Shown piece by piece: positions 8,290-16,774 of a stretch of 64,000 nt of DNA. Within the stretch, counting starts at the first letter, position 1, and every line of letters begins with the position of its first letter. This DNA is from an uncultured Campylobacter sp. (lineage in GTDB: Bacteria; Campylobacterota; Campylobacteria; Campylobacterales; Campylobacteraceae): positions 1 through 64,000 of the forward strand of contig NZ_CALJPC010000095.1 of the NCBI RefSeq assembly GCF_937981295.1, in the 5' to 3' direction. Position numbers and translations under genes: made by a program. The notes beneath the pieces are model-generated. The model saw only the letters and a program-made list of their open reading frames with translations. It was not told where the DNA came from and did not search any database.

Positions 8290-8803
8290 TTGCACGCGCC
8301 TGCGCTAAAATTTCACAGCCGCGATCGATATAAAATGTAGCGTAAATTTCATCTGCGAGCTTTAAAATAATATTCGCCGCCCAATCTTTCATATCCCGCA
8401 AAATTTACGATTAAGATCGAAATCTATTTTTTATAAAAATTTAATCGTATCGGCGCTTGTCCTAATTAAATTTAGACAGTTTCGCTTTAAATTTTACCTA
8501 CCGCTCAAGCAAAATTCCTTTTCAAATTTAGCCCTCGGTCTGGCTGAAATTTCATCCCAAATTTATAGCGCAAATAGTCTAAATTTAAATATACGCAAGC
8601 CCGATGATTTGCGCGTACTTCGCCATTGCGAATCGATAAAATTTTAAAATCGCGGCTCGCCGTTCGCGGCGTATAAAATTCTTTGCGAGCCATTACGCAA
8701 AATCCGCGTCCTCACGCAAAATTTCAGATTAAATTTCATCCCCGATAAGCCTTTTTTTATCGCTTTTAGATATAATTCGCCAAAATCAAAACAAGGAATT
8801 TTA
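8290..8803. other. Noncoding spacer
   Basis: About 510 bases rich in AAATTTT/TAAAATTT words. No convincing gene on either strand; only the nfu promoter near 8771 stands out. Confidence 0.6.
8771..8776 (+). promoter_or_regulatory. Promoter -10 of the nfu–murE cluster
   Basis: TATAAT preceded by TTTTAGA and an upstream T7 run, a classic Campylobacter sigma-70 arrangement, 28 bases before the nfu ATG. Confidence 0.6.
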
Positions 8804-9070
8804 ATGATACCATTTAGCGATGAAGAGCTTCTAGCCCCGGTACAGGATAGCTTAGAGCTGATCCGACCGATGCTGCAAAACGACGGCGGCGATATGAAGC
8901 TTTTAGGCATAAAAAACGGCGTCGTCTATGTCCGCCTTACCGGGCATTGCCACGGTTGCGCCGCAAGTGCGCAGACCCTAAAATACGGCATCGAGCGCCA
9001 GCTTCGCATGGATATTCACCCCGAGCTTAGCGTCGTAAACATCCCCGAAGGCGAAGAGTTTGAACTATAA
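8804..9070 (+). CDS. nfu: NifU C-terminal-domain (Nfu-type) iron–sulfur carrier
   Basis: An 88-residue stand-alone NifU C-terminal domain. The scaffold motif CxxC appears as CHGCAAS (Cys48 and Cys51 region), preceded by the family segment RPMLQNDGGDMKLLGI. Dimers of such proteins carry a [4Fe-4S] cluster to apo-enzymes. AAGGAATTTT is the ribosome site. It heads the run nfu–(TPR-like ORF)–murE–panD–ybaB, a Campylobacter arrangement, with the next start overlapping its end. Confidence 0.9.
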   Translation: MIPFSDEELLAPVQDSLELIRPMLQNDGGDMKLLGIKNGVVYVRLTGHCHGCAASAQTLKYGIERQLRMDIHPELSVVNIPEGEEFEL

Positions 9071-9608
9071 AAAACTGGGGCTAAAGGCCTTTTCGCGCGG
9101 AGAATTCGAGCTTGCGAAGCTGTATTTTTCGCTCGCCTACGAAAAAAGCGGCGAGGAGGAAATTCTATTTTTACTCGAGCTTTGTCAGACCGCGCTGGCA
9201 GACCGCGAAGAAGCGCTTATGCTCTTTGATTTTTACAACCTCAGCCCCAAAACTCAAACCGCGGAGCTTTTTAAAATTTTAAACTCCATCAACGAAAAGA
9301 TTGCGAACGAAACGGCCTCCGAGCCCGGCGCCGAGGATGAGATCGCCGTTATTGCGTATGCCGATTTTATGCGAGCGGTAGGTCAAAAGGGCTTCAAAGA
9401 CGCCTTCGAATCGATCATTTTTTCCTCTAAAATCGCCATTTCGGACAAAAGCGAGATGATAGAATTTTTAGAAAATTTGATAGAAAACGGCTACTACGAG
9501 ATGGGGCTTAATTACGTCGAAAGCTCGGCTGCCGCGTATGCGGGCGATGAGCGCTTCGAAGCGCTAATGCAAAAAATCAAAAATCATGAAAATACGACTC
9601 GAAAATAG
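9060..9608 (+). CDS. Conserved hypothetical helical (TPR-like) protein
   Basis: A 182-residue, acidic, almost entirely helical protein. The opening NYKKLGLKAFSRGEFELAKLYFSLAYEKSG reads as a TPR-like helix pair, followed by further helical hairpins. No enzyme motif is visible. The start is TTG at 9060, overlapping the nfu stop by 11 bases; the 3' end overlaps murE by 23 bases, so translation is likely coupled. A gene at this place between nfu and murE is usual in Campylobacter, but its function is unknown. Confidence 0.8.
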   Translation: MNYKKLGLKAFSRGEFELAKLYFSLAYEKSGEEEILFLLELCQTALADREEALMLFDFYNLSPKTQTAELFKILNSINEKIANETASEPGAEDEIAVIAYADFMRAVGQKGFKDAFESIIFSSKIAISDKSEMIEFLENLIENGYYEMGLNYVESSAAAYAGDERFEALMQKIKNHENTTRK

Positions 9609-10896
9609 CTTTATCACCGACAACTCCGCCGAGTGCGAGGCGGGTTGCTTTTTTATGCACACTGACGCGAACGCTAAATTTGAACCCGAAGCGGCGCAAA
9701 AAGGCGCGCAGATCATCTCTATCGCGCAAGCAAAGGAGCTTTTAAATATCGATCCGCGCATCAAAATCGTAGGCATCACCGGTACGAACGGCAAGACCAC
9801 GACCGCGGCGGCGATCTATTCGACGCTGCTGGATCTGGGCTTTAGCTGCGGCTTAAGCGGCACGCGCGGCGCTTTCATAAACGAGCGCAGGATCGACGAA
9901 AAGGGGCTTACGACGAGTTCGGTTTTTAAGACGATGAGCTATCTTTATGAAGCCGGCAAGCAGGGCTGCGAGTATTTCGTTATGGAGGTAAGCTCGCACG
10001 CGATAGCGCAAAATCGTATCGAAGGATTAGAATTTGCGCTTAAAATTTTTACGAATTTGAGCCAAGATCATCTCGATTATCACGGCAGCATGCAAGAATA
10101 CGCGGCAGTCAAGAGCTCGTTTTTCGCAGACGACGCGCCAAAGCTTATAAACGCCGATGACGGACACATTAAATTTAACCCTGCAAACGCCCTTACCTAC
10201 GGCATCAAAAACGCCGCAAGCTTCGGCGTAAGCGGATACGGGCTAAAGGGCGGCATCGACGCGCTCGTGCGCACTCCAAACGGCGATAATGCACAGCTGC
10301 AAAGTGATCTGATCGGCGAGTTTAATCTCTACAACCTTACCGTGGCGTTTGCGGCGGTTAAAATTCTGACCAAGCTGCCGAACGAAAAGATCGCAAAAGC
10401 CCTGGCAAACTTCGGCGGCGTCGAGGGTCGCGTGCAGATCGTAAATAAAAACCCGCTTGTGATCGTCGATTTCGCCCATACCCCTGACGGCATCGAGAAG
10501 GTGCTAAATGCACTGCGTGTAAGTGGCGAGATTATCGCGGTTTTTGGTGCGGGAGGCGATCGCGACCACGGCAAGCGTCCGAAAATGGGCGCCATCGCCG
10601 AGCACTTTGCCAAAATTTGCATCGTCACGAGCGATAATCCGCGTAGCGAGGATCCGGATGAGATCATCGAGCAGATTTGCGCCGGCATGCGCCGAAAAGA
10701 TAAAATTTTAAAGATCGCGGATCGCAAAGAGGCGATCGCGCGCGCGCTAGATCTTGCCAAAAACGGCGAGATGATCGCTATTTTGGGCAAGGGAGACGAG
10801 ACTTACCAGGAGATCAAGGGCGTGAAGCACCCCTTCAGCGACAAGCAGGTCGTGAGCGAGCTCATCGCGGCGCGAGGCGGGTCAAATTTAGACTAA
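9586..10896 (+). CDS. murE: UDP-MurNAc-tripeptide synthetase
   Basis: A 436-residue Mur ligase adding the third residue of the peptidoglycan stem peptide. The ATP loop GITGTNGKTTTA is at about 63–74, the Mur-ligase central segments FTNLSQDHLDYHGSM and GEFNLYNLTVAFAA follow, and the C-terminal domain carries DNPRSEDP, the motif read as meso-diaminopimelate specificity. This fits the dapF gene further along. The N-terminal domain is short, as in other Campylobacter. The start overlaps the preceding ORF. Confidence 0.95.
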   Translation: MKIRLENSFITDNSAECEAGCFFMHTDANAKFEPEAAQKGAQIISIAQAKELLNIDPRIKIVGITGTNGKTTTAAAIYSTLLDLGFSCGLSGTRGAFINERRIDEKGLTTSSVFKTMSYLYEAGKQGCEYFVMEVSSHAIAQNRIEGLEFALKIFTNLSQDHLDYHGSMQEYAAVKSSFFADDAPKLINADDGHIKFNPANALTYGIKNAASFGVSGYGLKGGIDALVRTPNGDNAQLQSDLIGEFNLYNLTVAFAAVKILTKLPNEKIAKALANFGGVEGRVQIVNKNPLVIVDFAHTPDGIEKVLNALRVSGEIIAVFGAGGDRDHGKRPKMGAIAEHFAKICIVTSDNPRSEDPDEIIEQICAGMRRKDKILKIADRKEAIARALDLAKNGEMIAILGKGDETYQEIKGVKHPFSDKQVVSELIAARGGSNLD

Positions 10897-10912
10897 ATTT
10901 AAAGGACGGCCG

Positions 10913-11260
10913 ATGAAAATCGAAATTTTATCAAGCAAAATCCACCGCGCGCGCGTGACGGATGCCAACCTAAACTACGTGGGCTCCATTACGATCGGGC
11001 CCGAACTCATCGAGGCTGCAGGGCTTTGCGAATATCAAAAGGTCGAGATCCTAAACGTCAATAACGGCGAGCGCTTCGCTACATACGTGATCCGCGGCGA
11101 GAAAAAGGGCGAGATCTGCCTAAACGGCGCGGCCGCGCGCAAAGTCTGCGTCGGTGACATCGTCATCATCGTAGCCTACGCTCAGATGAGCGTCAAAAAA
11201 GCGAGAGATTTCGAGCCAAAAATCGTGCAGGTAAACGAAAAAAACCAAATAACGGAGTAA
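10913..11260 (+). CDS. panD: Aspartate 1-decarboxylase proenzyme
   Basis: A 115-residue pyruvoyl enzyme that makes beta-alanine for pantothenate and coenzyme A. Self-cleavage is expected between Gly24 and Ser25 (NYVGSITI), turning Ser25 into the pyruvoyl group. Substrate-binding Lys9, Arg54-region (NNGERFATYVI) and GEICLNGAAAR are present. AAAGGACG precedes the ATG. It lies between murE and ybaB in a short-gapped run. Confidence 0.96.
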   Translation: MKIEILSSKIHRARVTDANLNYVGSITIGPELIEAAGLCEYQKVEILNVNNGERFATYVIRGEKKGEICLNGAAARKVCVGDIVIIVAYAQMSVKKARDFEPKIVQVNEKNQITE

Positions 11261-11262
11261 AG

Positions 11263-11592
11263 ATGTTTGAAGGAATGGATTTTTCGAAAATGGGGCAGAT
11301 GCTCGATCAGATGCAGGCCAAGGCTAAGCAGATCGAGGAGGAGAATGCGAGCAAGGAATTTACCGTAAAATCGGGCGCGGGCATGGTCGCCATCAGGCTA
11401 AACGGCGCAGGCGAAGTGCTCGATCTCAGCATCGACGACAGCCTTTTTGGCGATAAGGAAAGCCTGCAGATACTACTGATCTCAGCGATAGGCGACGCGA
11501 TAAAACTCGTCGAAAATGAAAAGAAGGGCGCCGCAGCATCCATGCTAGGAGGGCTCGGCGGCCTAGGCGATCTGCTCGGCGATAAGGGCTAA
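11263..11592 (+). CDS. Nucleoid-associated protein, YbaB/EbfC family
   Basis: A 109-residue protein with the family layout: an N-terminal coiled helix (MGQMLDQMQAKAKQIEEENAS), a three-stranded sheet (VKSGAGMVAIRLNGAGEVLDLSID) and a C-terminal helix ending in a Gly/Leu-rich tail. Dimers bind DNA without strong sequence preference. Its ATG follows the panD stop by two bases (TAAAG). Confidence 0.92.
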   Translation: MFEGMDFSKMGQMLDQMQAKAKQIEEENASKEFTVKSGAGMVAIRLNGAGEVLDLSIDDSLFGDKESLQILLISAIGDAIKLVENEKKGAAASMLGGLGGLGDLLGDKG

Positions 11593-12179
11593 GCGTAGTT
11601 CAAAAATGGTGAAAATAAGCTTTTTATATAGAATGGCTGTTTTGCTTAGCGAACGGTTTGGATTTTACGGAGCGAGCGGCTTCTGTAGCAAACTAAATGA
11701 AGCCCGATTTTATAAGGCGGCGTTAATTTAGATTTTTGTGGCGATACGGTTTGCATAAAGCACAGCTTGCTTGATTTGACGCTAGGTTATTAAATTTCAA
11801 CCTTAGCAAATCGGTCAAATTTAATGGGTGGCGTGAGGGCAAATTCTAAAATTTCGGCGAGCTGCTACGCTGCGGCGCAAAGTAAAATTTAGCTCGCACG
11901 GCTTAAATGCAAAGCGGGCGAGCCATTGCGCGACATCCGCGAGCAAATCTAGCTAAGATGCGGCTCAAAAAAGCGGAGCATCCTTCGCCGCACGCACTGC
12001 GTAAAGCTAGGGAATTAAAATTTAAAATTTTAAGCGGCATGATTGCTTTTACGCGGCGTACAAACGGCTCACGACAACAAAGTCTAAGCTGCGCGACAAA
12101 AAGGCATTTGAAGGGCGCGAATTTGCATTCGTCAAGGGCGCGCCCAAGCAGAGCAAATCAAAACCGCAAGGTAGGATCG
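11593..12179. other. Spacer between ybaB and ispA
   Basis: About 590 bases without a convincing gene. The ispA frame stays open upstream to 11907, but that part is basic low-information sequence and lacks a ribosome site. A 41-codon ORF at 11606–11731 has no good ribosome site. In C. jejuni a gene lies between ybaB and ispA; none is recognisable here. Confidence 0.5.
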
Positions 12180-13031
12180 ATGGATATTTTAGAAAAATTT
12201 AAAGATTACTTGAAGCGCAACGAGCTGAAGGCGCCGAGCTTTCATCCGTACTTCGAGGAGGCGCTCAATTACATGCTGCAAGCGGGCGGTAAGCACTTTC
12301 GCGCGCAGCTGCTACTAGGCGTCGTCTCGGCGGTGGATGAGCGGCGCTTTGAGGGCGCGCTGGCGATCGCGATGGCGCTTGAGATGATCCACACCTACTC
12401 GCTCATACACGATGATCTGCCCGCGATGGACGATGCGGATCTGCGCCGCGGACGGCCGAGCCTGCATAAAAAATACGACGAGGTCACGGCGATTTTGGTG
12501 GGCGACGCGCTAAATACCGACGCGTTTTTGATCGCCGCGAGCGCGAACCTAAGCGACGAGATCAAGATAAAATGCATTAAAACTCTAGCGCGAAATGCAG
12601 GCAGCAGCGGCATGGTGCTGGGCCAGGCGATCGATTGCCGTTTTGAAAACAGCCCGCTAAAGCAAAGCGAGCTTGAGTTTTTACATCTGCACAAAACGGG
12701 CGCGCTCATCGCTGCGGCGTTTGAGCTAGGCGCCATAATCGGCGGGCTAAATGACGAGCTCGCGCATGAGCTTTATAAGATCGGGCTGAAGCTAGGTCTT
12801 ATATTTCAGATCAAGGATGACATCATCGACGCCACGGGCGACGAAGCAAGCGCGGGCAAGCCCGTAGGGGCGGACGGCGCGAAAAATTCCTTCGTAAATT
12901 TACTCGGACTTGCGGGTGCCAGAAGCTACAAGCAGCGCCTAATAGGCGAGGTAAGCGGCGCGATGAGCGGCTATGATGCGAGCCTACGCGATTTGGTTTT
13001 AAATTTGATAGAAAAATACCTGAAAGGATGA
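12180..13031 (+). CDS. ispA: Polyprenyl (farnesyl) diphosphate synthase
   Basis: A 283-residue trans-isoprenyl diphosphate synthase. The first aspartate-rich motif is DDLPAMDDADLRRGRP (about 78–93) and the second is QIKDDIIDATGD; the GGKHFRAQLLL IPP-binding region is at about 36–46. Length and motif spacing match IspA (FPP) or short-chain GPP/GGPP synthases. The frame is open for 91 more codons upstream, but alignment-type similarity begins at MDILEKF, preceded by AAGGTAGGATCG, so 12180 was chosen. Transketolase starts four bases after its stop. Confidence 0.93.
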   Translation: MDILEKFKDYLKRNELKAPSFHPYFEEALNYMLQAGGKHFRAQLLLGVVSAVDERRFEGALAIAMALEMIHTYSLIHDDLPAMDDADLRRGRPSLHKKYDEVTAILVGDALNTDAFLIAASANLSDEIKIKCIKTLARNAGSSGMVLGQAIDCRFENSPLKQSELEFLHLHKTGALIAAAFELGAIIGGLNDELAHELYKIGLKLGLIFQIKDDIIDATGDEASAGKPVGADGAKNSFVNLLGLAGARSYKQRLIGEVSGAMSGYDASLRDLVLNLIEKYLKG

Positions 13032-13034
13032 AAA

Positions 13035-14963
13035 ATGTCGAGCGAGCAGCTAAGTAAAATTTCAAACACGATCAAATTTCTAAGCGCGGATATGATCCAA
13101 AGCGCCAACTCAGGCCATCCCGGCACGCCGATGGGGCTAAGCGACGTAATGAGCGTCTTTATGAGCAAGGTATGCCACAATCCCAAAAATCCCGCGTGGC
13201 TGAACCGCGACCGCGTCGTATTCTCAGGCGGGCACGCAAGCGCGCTCGTGTATAGCTACCTCTATCTTAGCGGATACGATTTGAGCATGGACGATCTCAA
13301 AAGCTTCAGGCGTCTACACTCTAAAACTCCCGGTCACCCGGAGATCGCTACCCCGGGCGTCGAGATCGCTACCGGACCGCTCGGACAGGGCGTCGCAAAC
13401 GCGGTCGGATTTGCGATGGCCGCGAAATACGCCGCACATCTGCTCAACGAGGGAGGAAACGAGATTATCGATCACCGCGTCTATTGCTTCTGCGGCGACG
13501 GCGATCTGCAGGAGGGTATCAGCTACGAAGCGTGCGCGCTTGCGGGCAGACACAACCTCGATAATCTCACGATAATCTATGATTCTAATGGCATCACGAT
13601 CGACGGCGGCACCGATATCGCGTGGTTTGAGGACGTAAAGGTGCGATTTGAAGCGCAGGGCTTTGAGGTCGCGCGCATCGACGGGCATAATTTCGATCAG
13701 ATAGAATTCGTCCTTGACGAGGTCAAAAATAAAACCAAACCCTACCTCATCATCGCAAATACCACGATCGGCAAGGGCGCGCTCGAGCTTGAGGGCACGG
13801 CCAAGACGCACGGCGCTCCGCTTGGAGAGGAGCTGCTTGCGCGCGCTAAGCAAAATCTAGGCTTTGATCCCGCTCAAAGCTTCGTCGTAAGCGAGGACGT
13901 GCTTTTTGCGACGCGGGCTGCGATCGAGAAGGGTGATTTGGAGGAGCGGCTTTGGAAAGAGAAGCTTGCGAAGCTAAGCGATGAAAAAAGAGCGCTTTTA
14001 AACGAGCTTTTAAATCCCGATTTTAGCAAGATAGAATTCCCTGATTTTAGCGGGCTTAAGGTCGCCACGCGCGATAGCAACGGTAAAATTTTAAACGCCA
14101 TCGCAAACGCGGTGCCCGGCTTTTTGGGCGGAAGCGCCGATTTGGCGGCGTCTAATAAGACCGAGCTTAAAGGTGGCGGCGACTTTCCTTGCGGCAAAAA
14201 TCTACACTTCGGCATCCGCGAGCACGCGATGGCGGCGATCGGCAACGCCTTCGCGAGATACGGGCTTTTCATTCCGTTCAGCGCGACGTTTTTTATCTTC
14301 AGCGACTATCTCAAGACTGGCGCGCGACTCGCGGCGCTGATGGGCTTGCGCCACTATTTCGTCTTCACGCACGACAGCATCGGCGTGGGCGAGGACGGGC
14401 CGACGCACGAGCCTATCGAGCAGCTTAGCACCTTCCGCGCGATGCCAGACTTCTACACTTTCCGTCCCGCAGACGGCAACGAAAACGTAAAATGCTGGCG
14501 CACGGCGCTTTCCCTGAATGCCCCCGCGGCGTTCGTCTGCTCGCGTCAGGGGCTTGAGCCGCTGCCTAAGGCGGTTTTGGGCGACGTGCAAAACGGCGCG
14601 TATCTGCTAAGGCAGAGCAAAGAGGCGCAGATCACGCTCATCGCAAGCGGCAGCGAAGTCTCGCTCTGCCTAAAAGCGGCGGCGATCCTGCAAGAGCAAG
14701 GCATCGGCGCAAACGTCGTAAGCGCGCCGTGCTTCGAGCTTTTGTGCGAACAGGACGCTGACTATCTGGCGCAAATCCTGCAGGCGCAAACTAAAATTTT
14801 AGCCGTCGAAGCCGCAAGCGCGCTTGAGTGGTATAAATTTGCAGACGCGGTACACGGCATGCAAAGCTTCGGCGAAAGCGGCAACGCGAGCGAGCTATTT
14901 AAGCTTTTCGGCTTCACCGACGTTGCGATCGCAAAGCAGGCCAGAGAGCTTTTAGAGCAGTAG
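13035..14963 (+). CDS. tkt: Transketolase
   Basis: A 642-residue thiamine-diphosphate enzyme exchanging two-carbon units between pentose- and hexose-pathway sugars. The N-terminal ThDP domain holds SANSGHPGTPMG, the metal/ThDP motif GDGDLQEGISYEA (about 154–166) and GPLGQG. The central domain carries FGIREHAMAAIGNAFA and THDSIGVGEDGPTHEPIEQL; the C-terminal domain closes it. Full family length, no insertion. AAAGGATG of the ispA end serves as ribosome site, so ispA and tkt are coupled. Confidence 0.97.
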   Translation: MSSEQLSKISNTIKFLSADMIQSANSGHPGTPMGLSDVMSVFMSKVCHNPKNPAWLNRDRVVFSGGHASALVYSYLYLSGYDLSMDDLKSFRRLHSKTPGHPEIATPGVEIATGPLGQGVANAVGFAMAAKYAAHLLNEGGNEIIDHRVYCFCGDGDLQEGISYEACALAGRHNLDNLTIIYDSNGITIDGGTDIAWFEDVKVRFEAQGFEVARIDGHNFDQIEFVLDEVKNKTKPYLIIANTTIGKGALELEGTAKTHGAPLGEELLARAKQNLGFDPAQSFVVSEDVLFATRAAIEKGDLEERLWKEKLAKLSDEKRALLNELLNPDFSKIEFPDFSGLKVATRDSNGKILNAIANAVPGFLGGSADLAASNKTELKGGGDFPCGKNLHFGIREHAMAAIGNAFARYGLFIPFSATFFIFSDYLKTGARLAALMGLRHYFVFTHDSIGVGEDGPTHEPIEQLSTFRAMPDFYTFRPADGNENVKCWRTALSLNAPAAFVCSRQGLEPLPKAVLGDVQNGAYLLRQSKEAQITLIASGSEVSLCLKAAAILQEQGIGANVVSAPCFELLCEQDADYLAQILQAQTKILAVEAASALEWYKFADAVHGMQSFGESGNASELFKLFGFTDVAIAKQARELLEQ

Positions 14964-14978
14964 CGGAAAGGGTAAAAT

Positions 14979-15401
14979 TTGAGCGAAAAAATCAAAATTT
15001 CATATTTAGACGGATTTAAAATTTACGGGTTAAAAGCCCGCACGAAAAACGCGGACGAGCTAGGTGGAAGCGGCAAAATTCCCGCGCTGTGGGCAAAATT
15101 TATGAAAGAGTGCTATGACGGGCAGAGCGAGATCTACGGCGTCTATTATGATTACGAAGACGGCAACGACGGGCTTTACGATATATTTATCGGCACCAAA
15201 GCGCCCCGCAGCGACGAAACCTTGGAGATCAAAAGCGGCAAATACGCCGTTTTTAGTTTCCCAAATGAGCCGCAAAACGTAGCAAAGTTTTGGAGTAAAA
15301 TTTGGAGCTTTTTTGAGGCCGGCGAACTAAAAAGAGCGTTTGGAACGGATTTTGAGTTTTACGGCGGAGACGAGATCAAAATTTTTATCTCGGTTTTGTA
15401 G
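14979..15401 (+). CDS. GyrI-like / AraC-type effector-binding domain protein
   Basis: A 140-residue stand-alone effector-binding (SHS2/GyrI-like) domain. The layout fits: FKIYGLKARTKN opening strand, IPALWAKFMKE helix, IYGVYYDYEDGNDGLYDIFIGTK strands and YAVFSFPNEPQNVAKFWSKIWSFF. Free-standing members bind small cationic molecules or inhibit DNA gyrase. The start is TTG, 15 bases after tkt, with GGAAAGGG upstream. A start at this codon needs checking. Confidence 0.72.
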   Translation: MSEKIKISYLDGFKIYGLKARTKNADELGGSGKIPALWAKFMKECYDGQSEIYGVYYDYEDGNDGLYDIFIGTKAPRSDETLEIKSGKYAVFSFPNEPQNVAKFWSKIWSFFEAGELKRAFGTDFEFYGGDEIKIFISVL

Positions 15402-15423
15402 GGCGGCGCATGAAATTTATAAA

Positions 15424-15446
15424 CGGCGAGTGATTTTTCACCGCCG
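15424..15446 (+). terminator. Hairpin after the tkt–GyrI-like pair
   Basis: CGGCG-GTGA (15424–15433, one bulged A) pairs with TCAC-CGCCG (15438–15446) around TTTT. It begins 23 bases after the stop at 15401. The U tract is poor, so the call is tentative. Confidence 0.35.
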
Positions 15447-15690
15447 CGACGATAAGCTTTTGCGTAAAATTTCATCCATAAAGCGGTAAAATTCCGTGCC
15501 TAAAACTACGCGCGAAAATAAATTTTATGCCGAAAGCCGCGCCGTACCTTAAGCCGTAGATTTAAAATGAAATCTAAATTTGCGCCGTTAAATTTCAACC
15601 CCCGCTCGCAAAATCAGGCGAAATTTCGCGCGGAATTTCATTTTTAAATCTGTTATTAAGCCATTTTTGGCTTAAATTACATTTTTATTC

Positions 15691-15778
15691 GGGTAGATGT
15701 CCGAGCGGTCGAAGGAGCGCGCCTCGAAAGCGCGTAAGGCGTCAGCCTTCTAGGGTTCGAATCCCTATCTACCCGCCA
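15691..15778 (+). tRNA. tRNA-Ser (anticodon CGA)
   Basis: A complete class II tRNA of 88 nt including encoded CCA. The acceptor arm GGGTAGA pairs with TCTACCC; the anticodon arm CGCGC-CTCGAAA-GCGCG gives CGA, decoding UCG; a long variable arm (AAGGCGTCAGCCTT) marks serine; the T arm is AGGGTTCGAATCCCT. Confidence 0.97.
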
Positions 15779-15813
15779 TTCATTCAAATTTCACCCAATA
15801 CTTTGGAGTTAAG

Positions 15814-16362
15814 ATGAGCAATAAACTCCTTTCGATGAGCCTGCAAGAGCTGTGGCGGCTCTTTCCGATACGTCTCGTGCCGCACGATCCGCGCTGGGGC
15901 GAATACTTTAGGCAGGAGCGCGAAATTCTGCGCGGCCTGCTGCAAGATCATGGCGAGATCAAGATCCACCATATCGGCAGCACCGCGGTAAGCGGGATCT
16001 GGGCGAAGCCGATCGTAGATATTTTGATCGAATGCTCGGATATTGCCGCCGCCAAACAGCGCCTGGTAGAGGCCGGCTATCTGCTAATGAGCGAAAAGGG
16101 GAGCCGCTGCAGCCTAAATAAGGGCTACACCGAAGCGGGATTTGCCGAGCGCGTTTTTCACGTACATCTACGAAATTTCGGCGATGCGGATGAGATATTT
16201 TTTAGAGATTTTTTGCGGGCGAATGCGGATATCGCCGCGCGGTACGAGGCGCTTAAATTAGAGCTTTGCAAGCGATTCGAGTTCAACCGCGACGCCTATA
16301 CTGCGGCAAAAAGCGAATTTGTGCTTGAGCTTACGCGTATCGCTAAAGAAAATCTAAAATAG
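15814..16362 (+). CDS. GrpB family (UPF0157) protein
   Basis: A 182-residue nucleotidyltransferase-fold protein. The family signatures are VPHDPRWGEYFRQE, IHHIGSTAVSGIWAKPIVDILIE and the closing FFRDFLRANADIAARYEALK. The HIGST/DIL pair marks the nucleotidyltransferase-like active region; in some organisms it is fused to dephospho-CoA kinase, but the reaction of free-standing members is not settled. It follows the tRNA-Ser directly, a common place for acquired genes. Confidence 0.88.
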   Translation: MSNKLLSMSLQELWRLFPIRLVPHDPRWGEYFRQEREILRGLLQDHGEIKIHHIGSTAVSGIWAKPIVDILIECSDIAAAKQRLVEAGYLLMSEKGSRCSLNKGYTEAGFAERVFHVHLRNFGDADEIFFRDFLRANADIAARYEALKLELCKRFEFNRDAYTAAKSEFVLELTRIAKENLK

Positions 16363-16774
16363 TCGCGCAAATTTATCATCTGCGTAGAAGGTCGCTTCCC
16401 AAGAGCGATAAAACGTCCAAATTTTATAAACGAAACGGGCGGATAGCGCCGCACCTTACAGGCTAATTTCTATAAATTTTGACCGTAATTTCAAATTTAA
16501 GAGGCGGCCGTCCAGCTATCGACAGATAAAATTTTAAAAATCCAACTAACGGCAAAGTCGCCCATAAAATGCGCTGTATCACCTATCGCCGTATCATACC
16601 GCAAACGAAAGGTGTTCCCGCGCTTCGTTACAAGTTTAAATTTAAAAGCCTACGCGTCGTTAAATTTTTAGAATTTCACCAAAAACAAACTCACAAACTC
16701 GCTAAATTTAAAGCGGCGAAAATTTTAAATTCCTCGCCGCTAGCTAGCCACACAAATCCGTCTGGCGCTTAAAT
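16363..16774. other. Noncoding spacer
   Basis: About 410 bases between convergent genes. The one longer frame (16569–16772) has low-information composition and no ribosome site. I see no RNA gene or clear terminator. Confidence 0.5.

Noticed and set aside
11606..11731. 41-codon ORF after ybaB
   Set aside because: No convincing ribosome site and no recognisable pattern; kept only as a note in the spacer entry.
11907..12179. 91-codon N-terminal extension of ispA
   Set aside because: Basic, low-information sequence without ribosome site; family similarity begins at MDILEKF (12180).
14202..14591. 129-codon ORF antisense to tkt
   Set aside because: Shadow frame of a strongly conserved gene; no family features.
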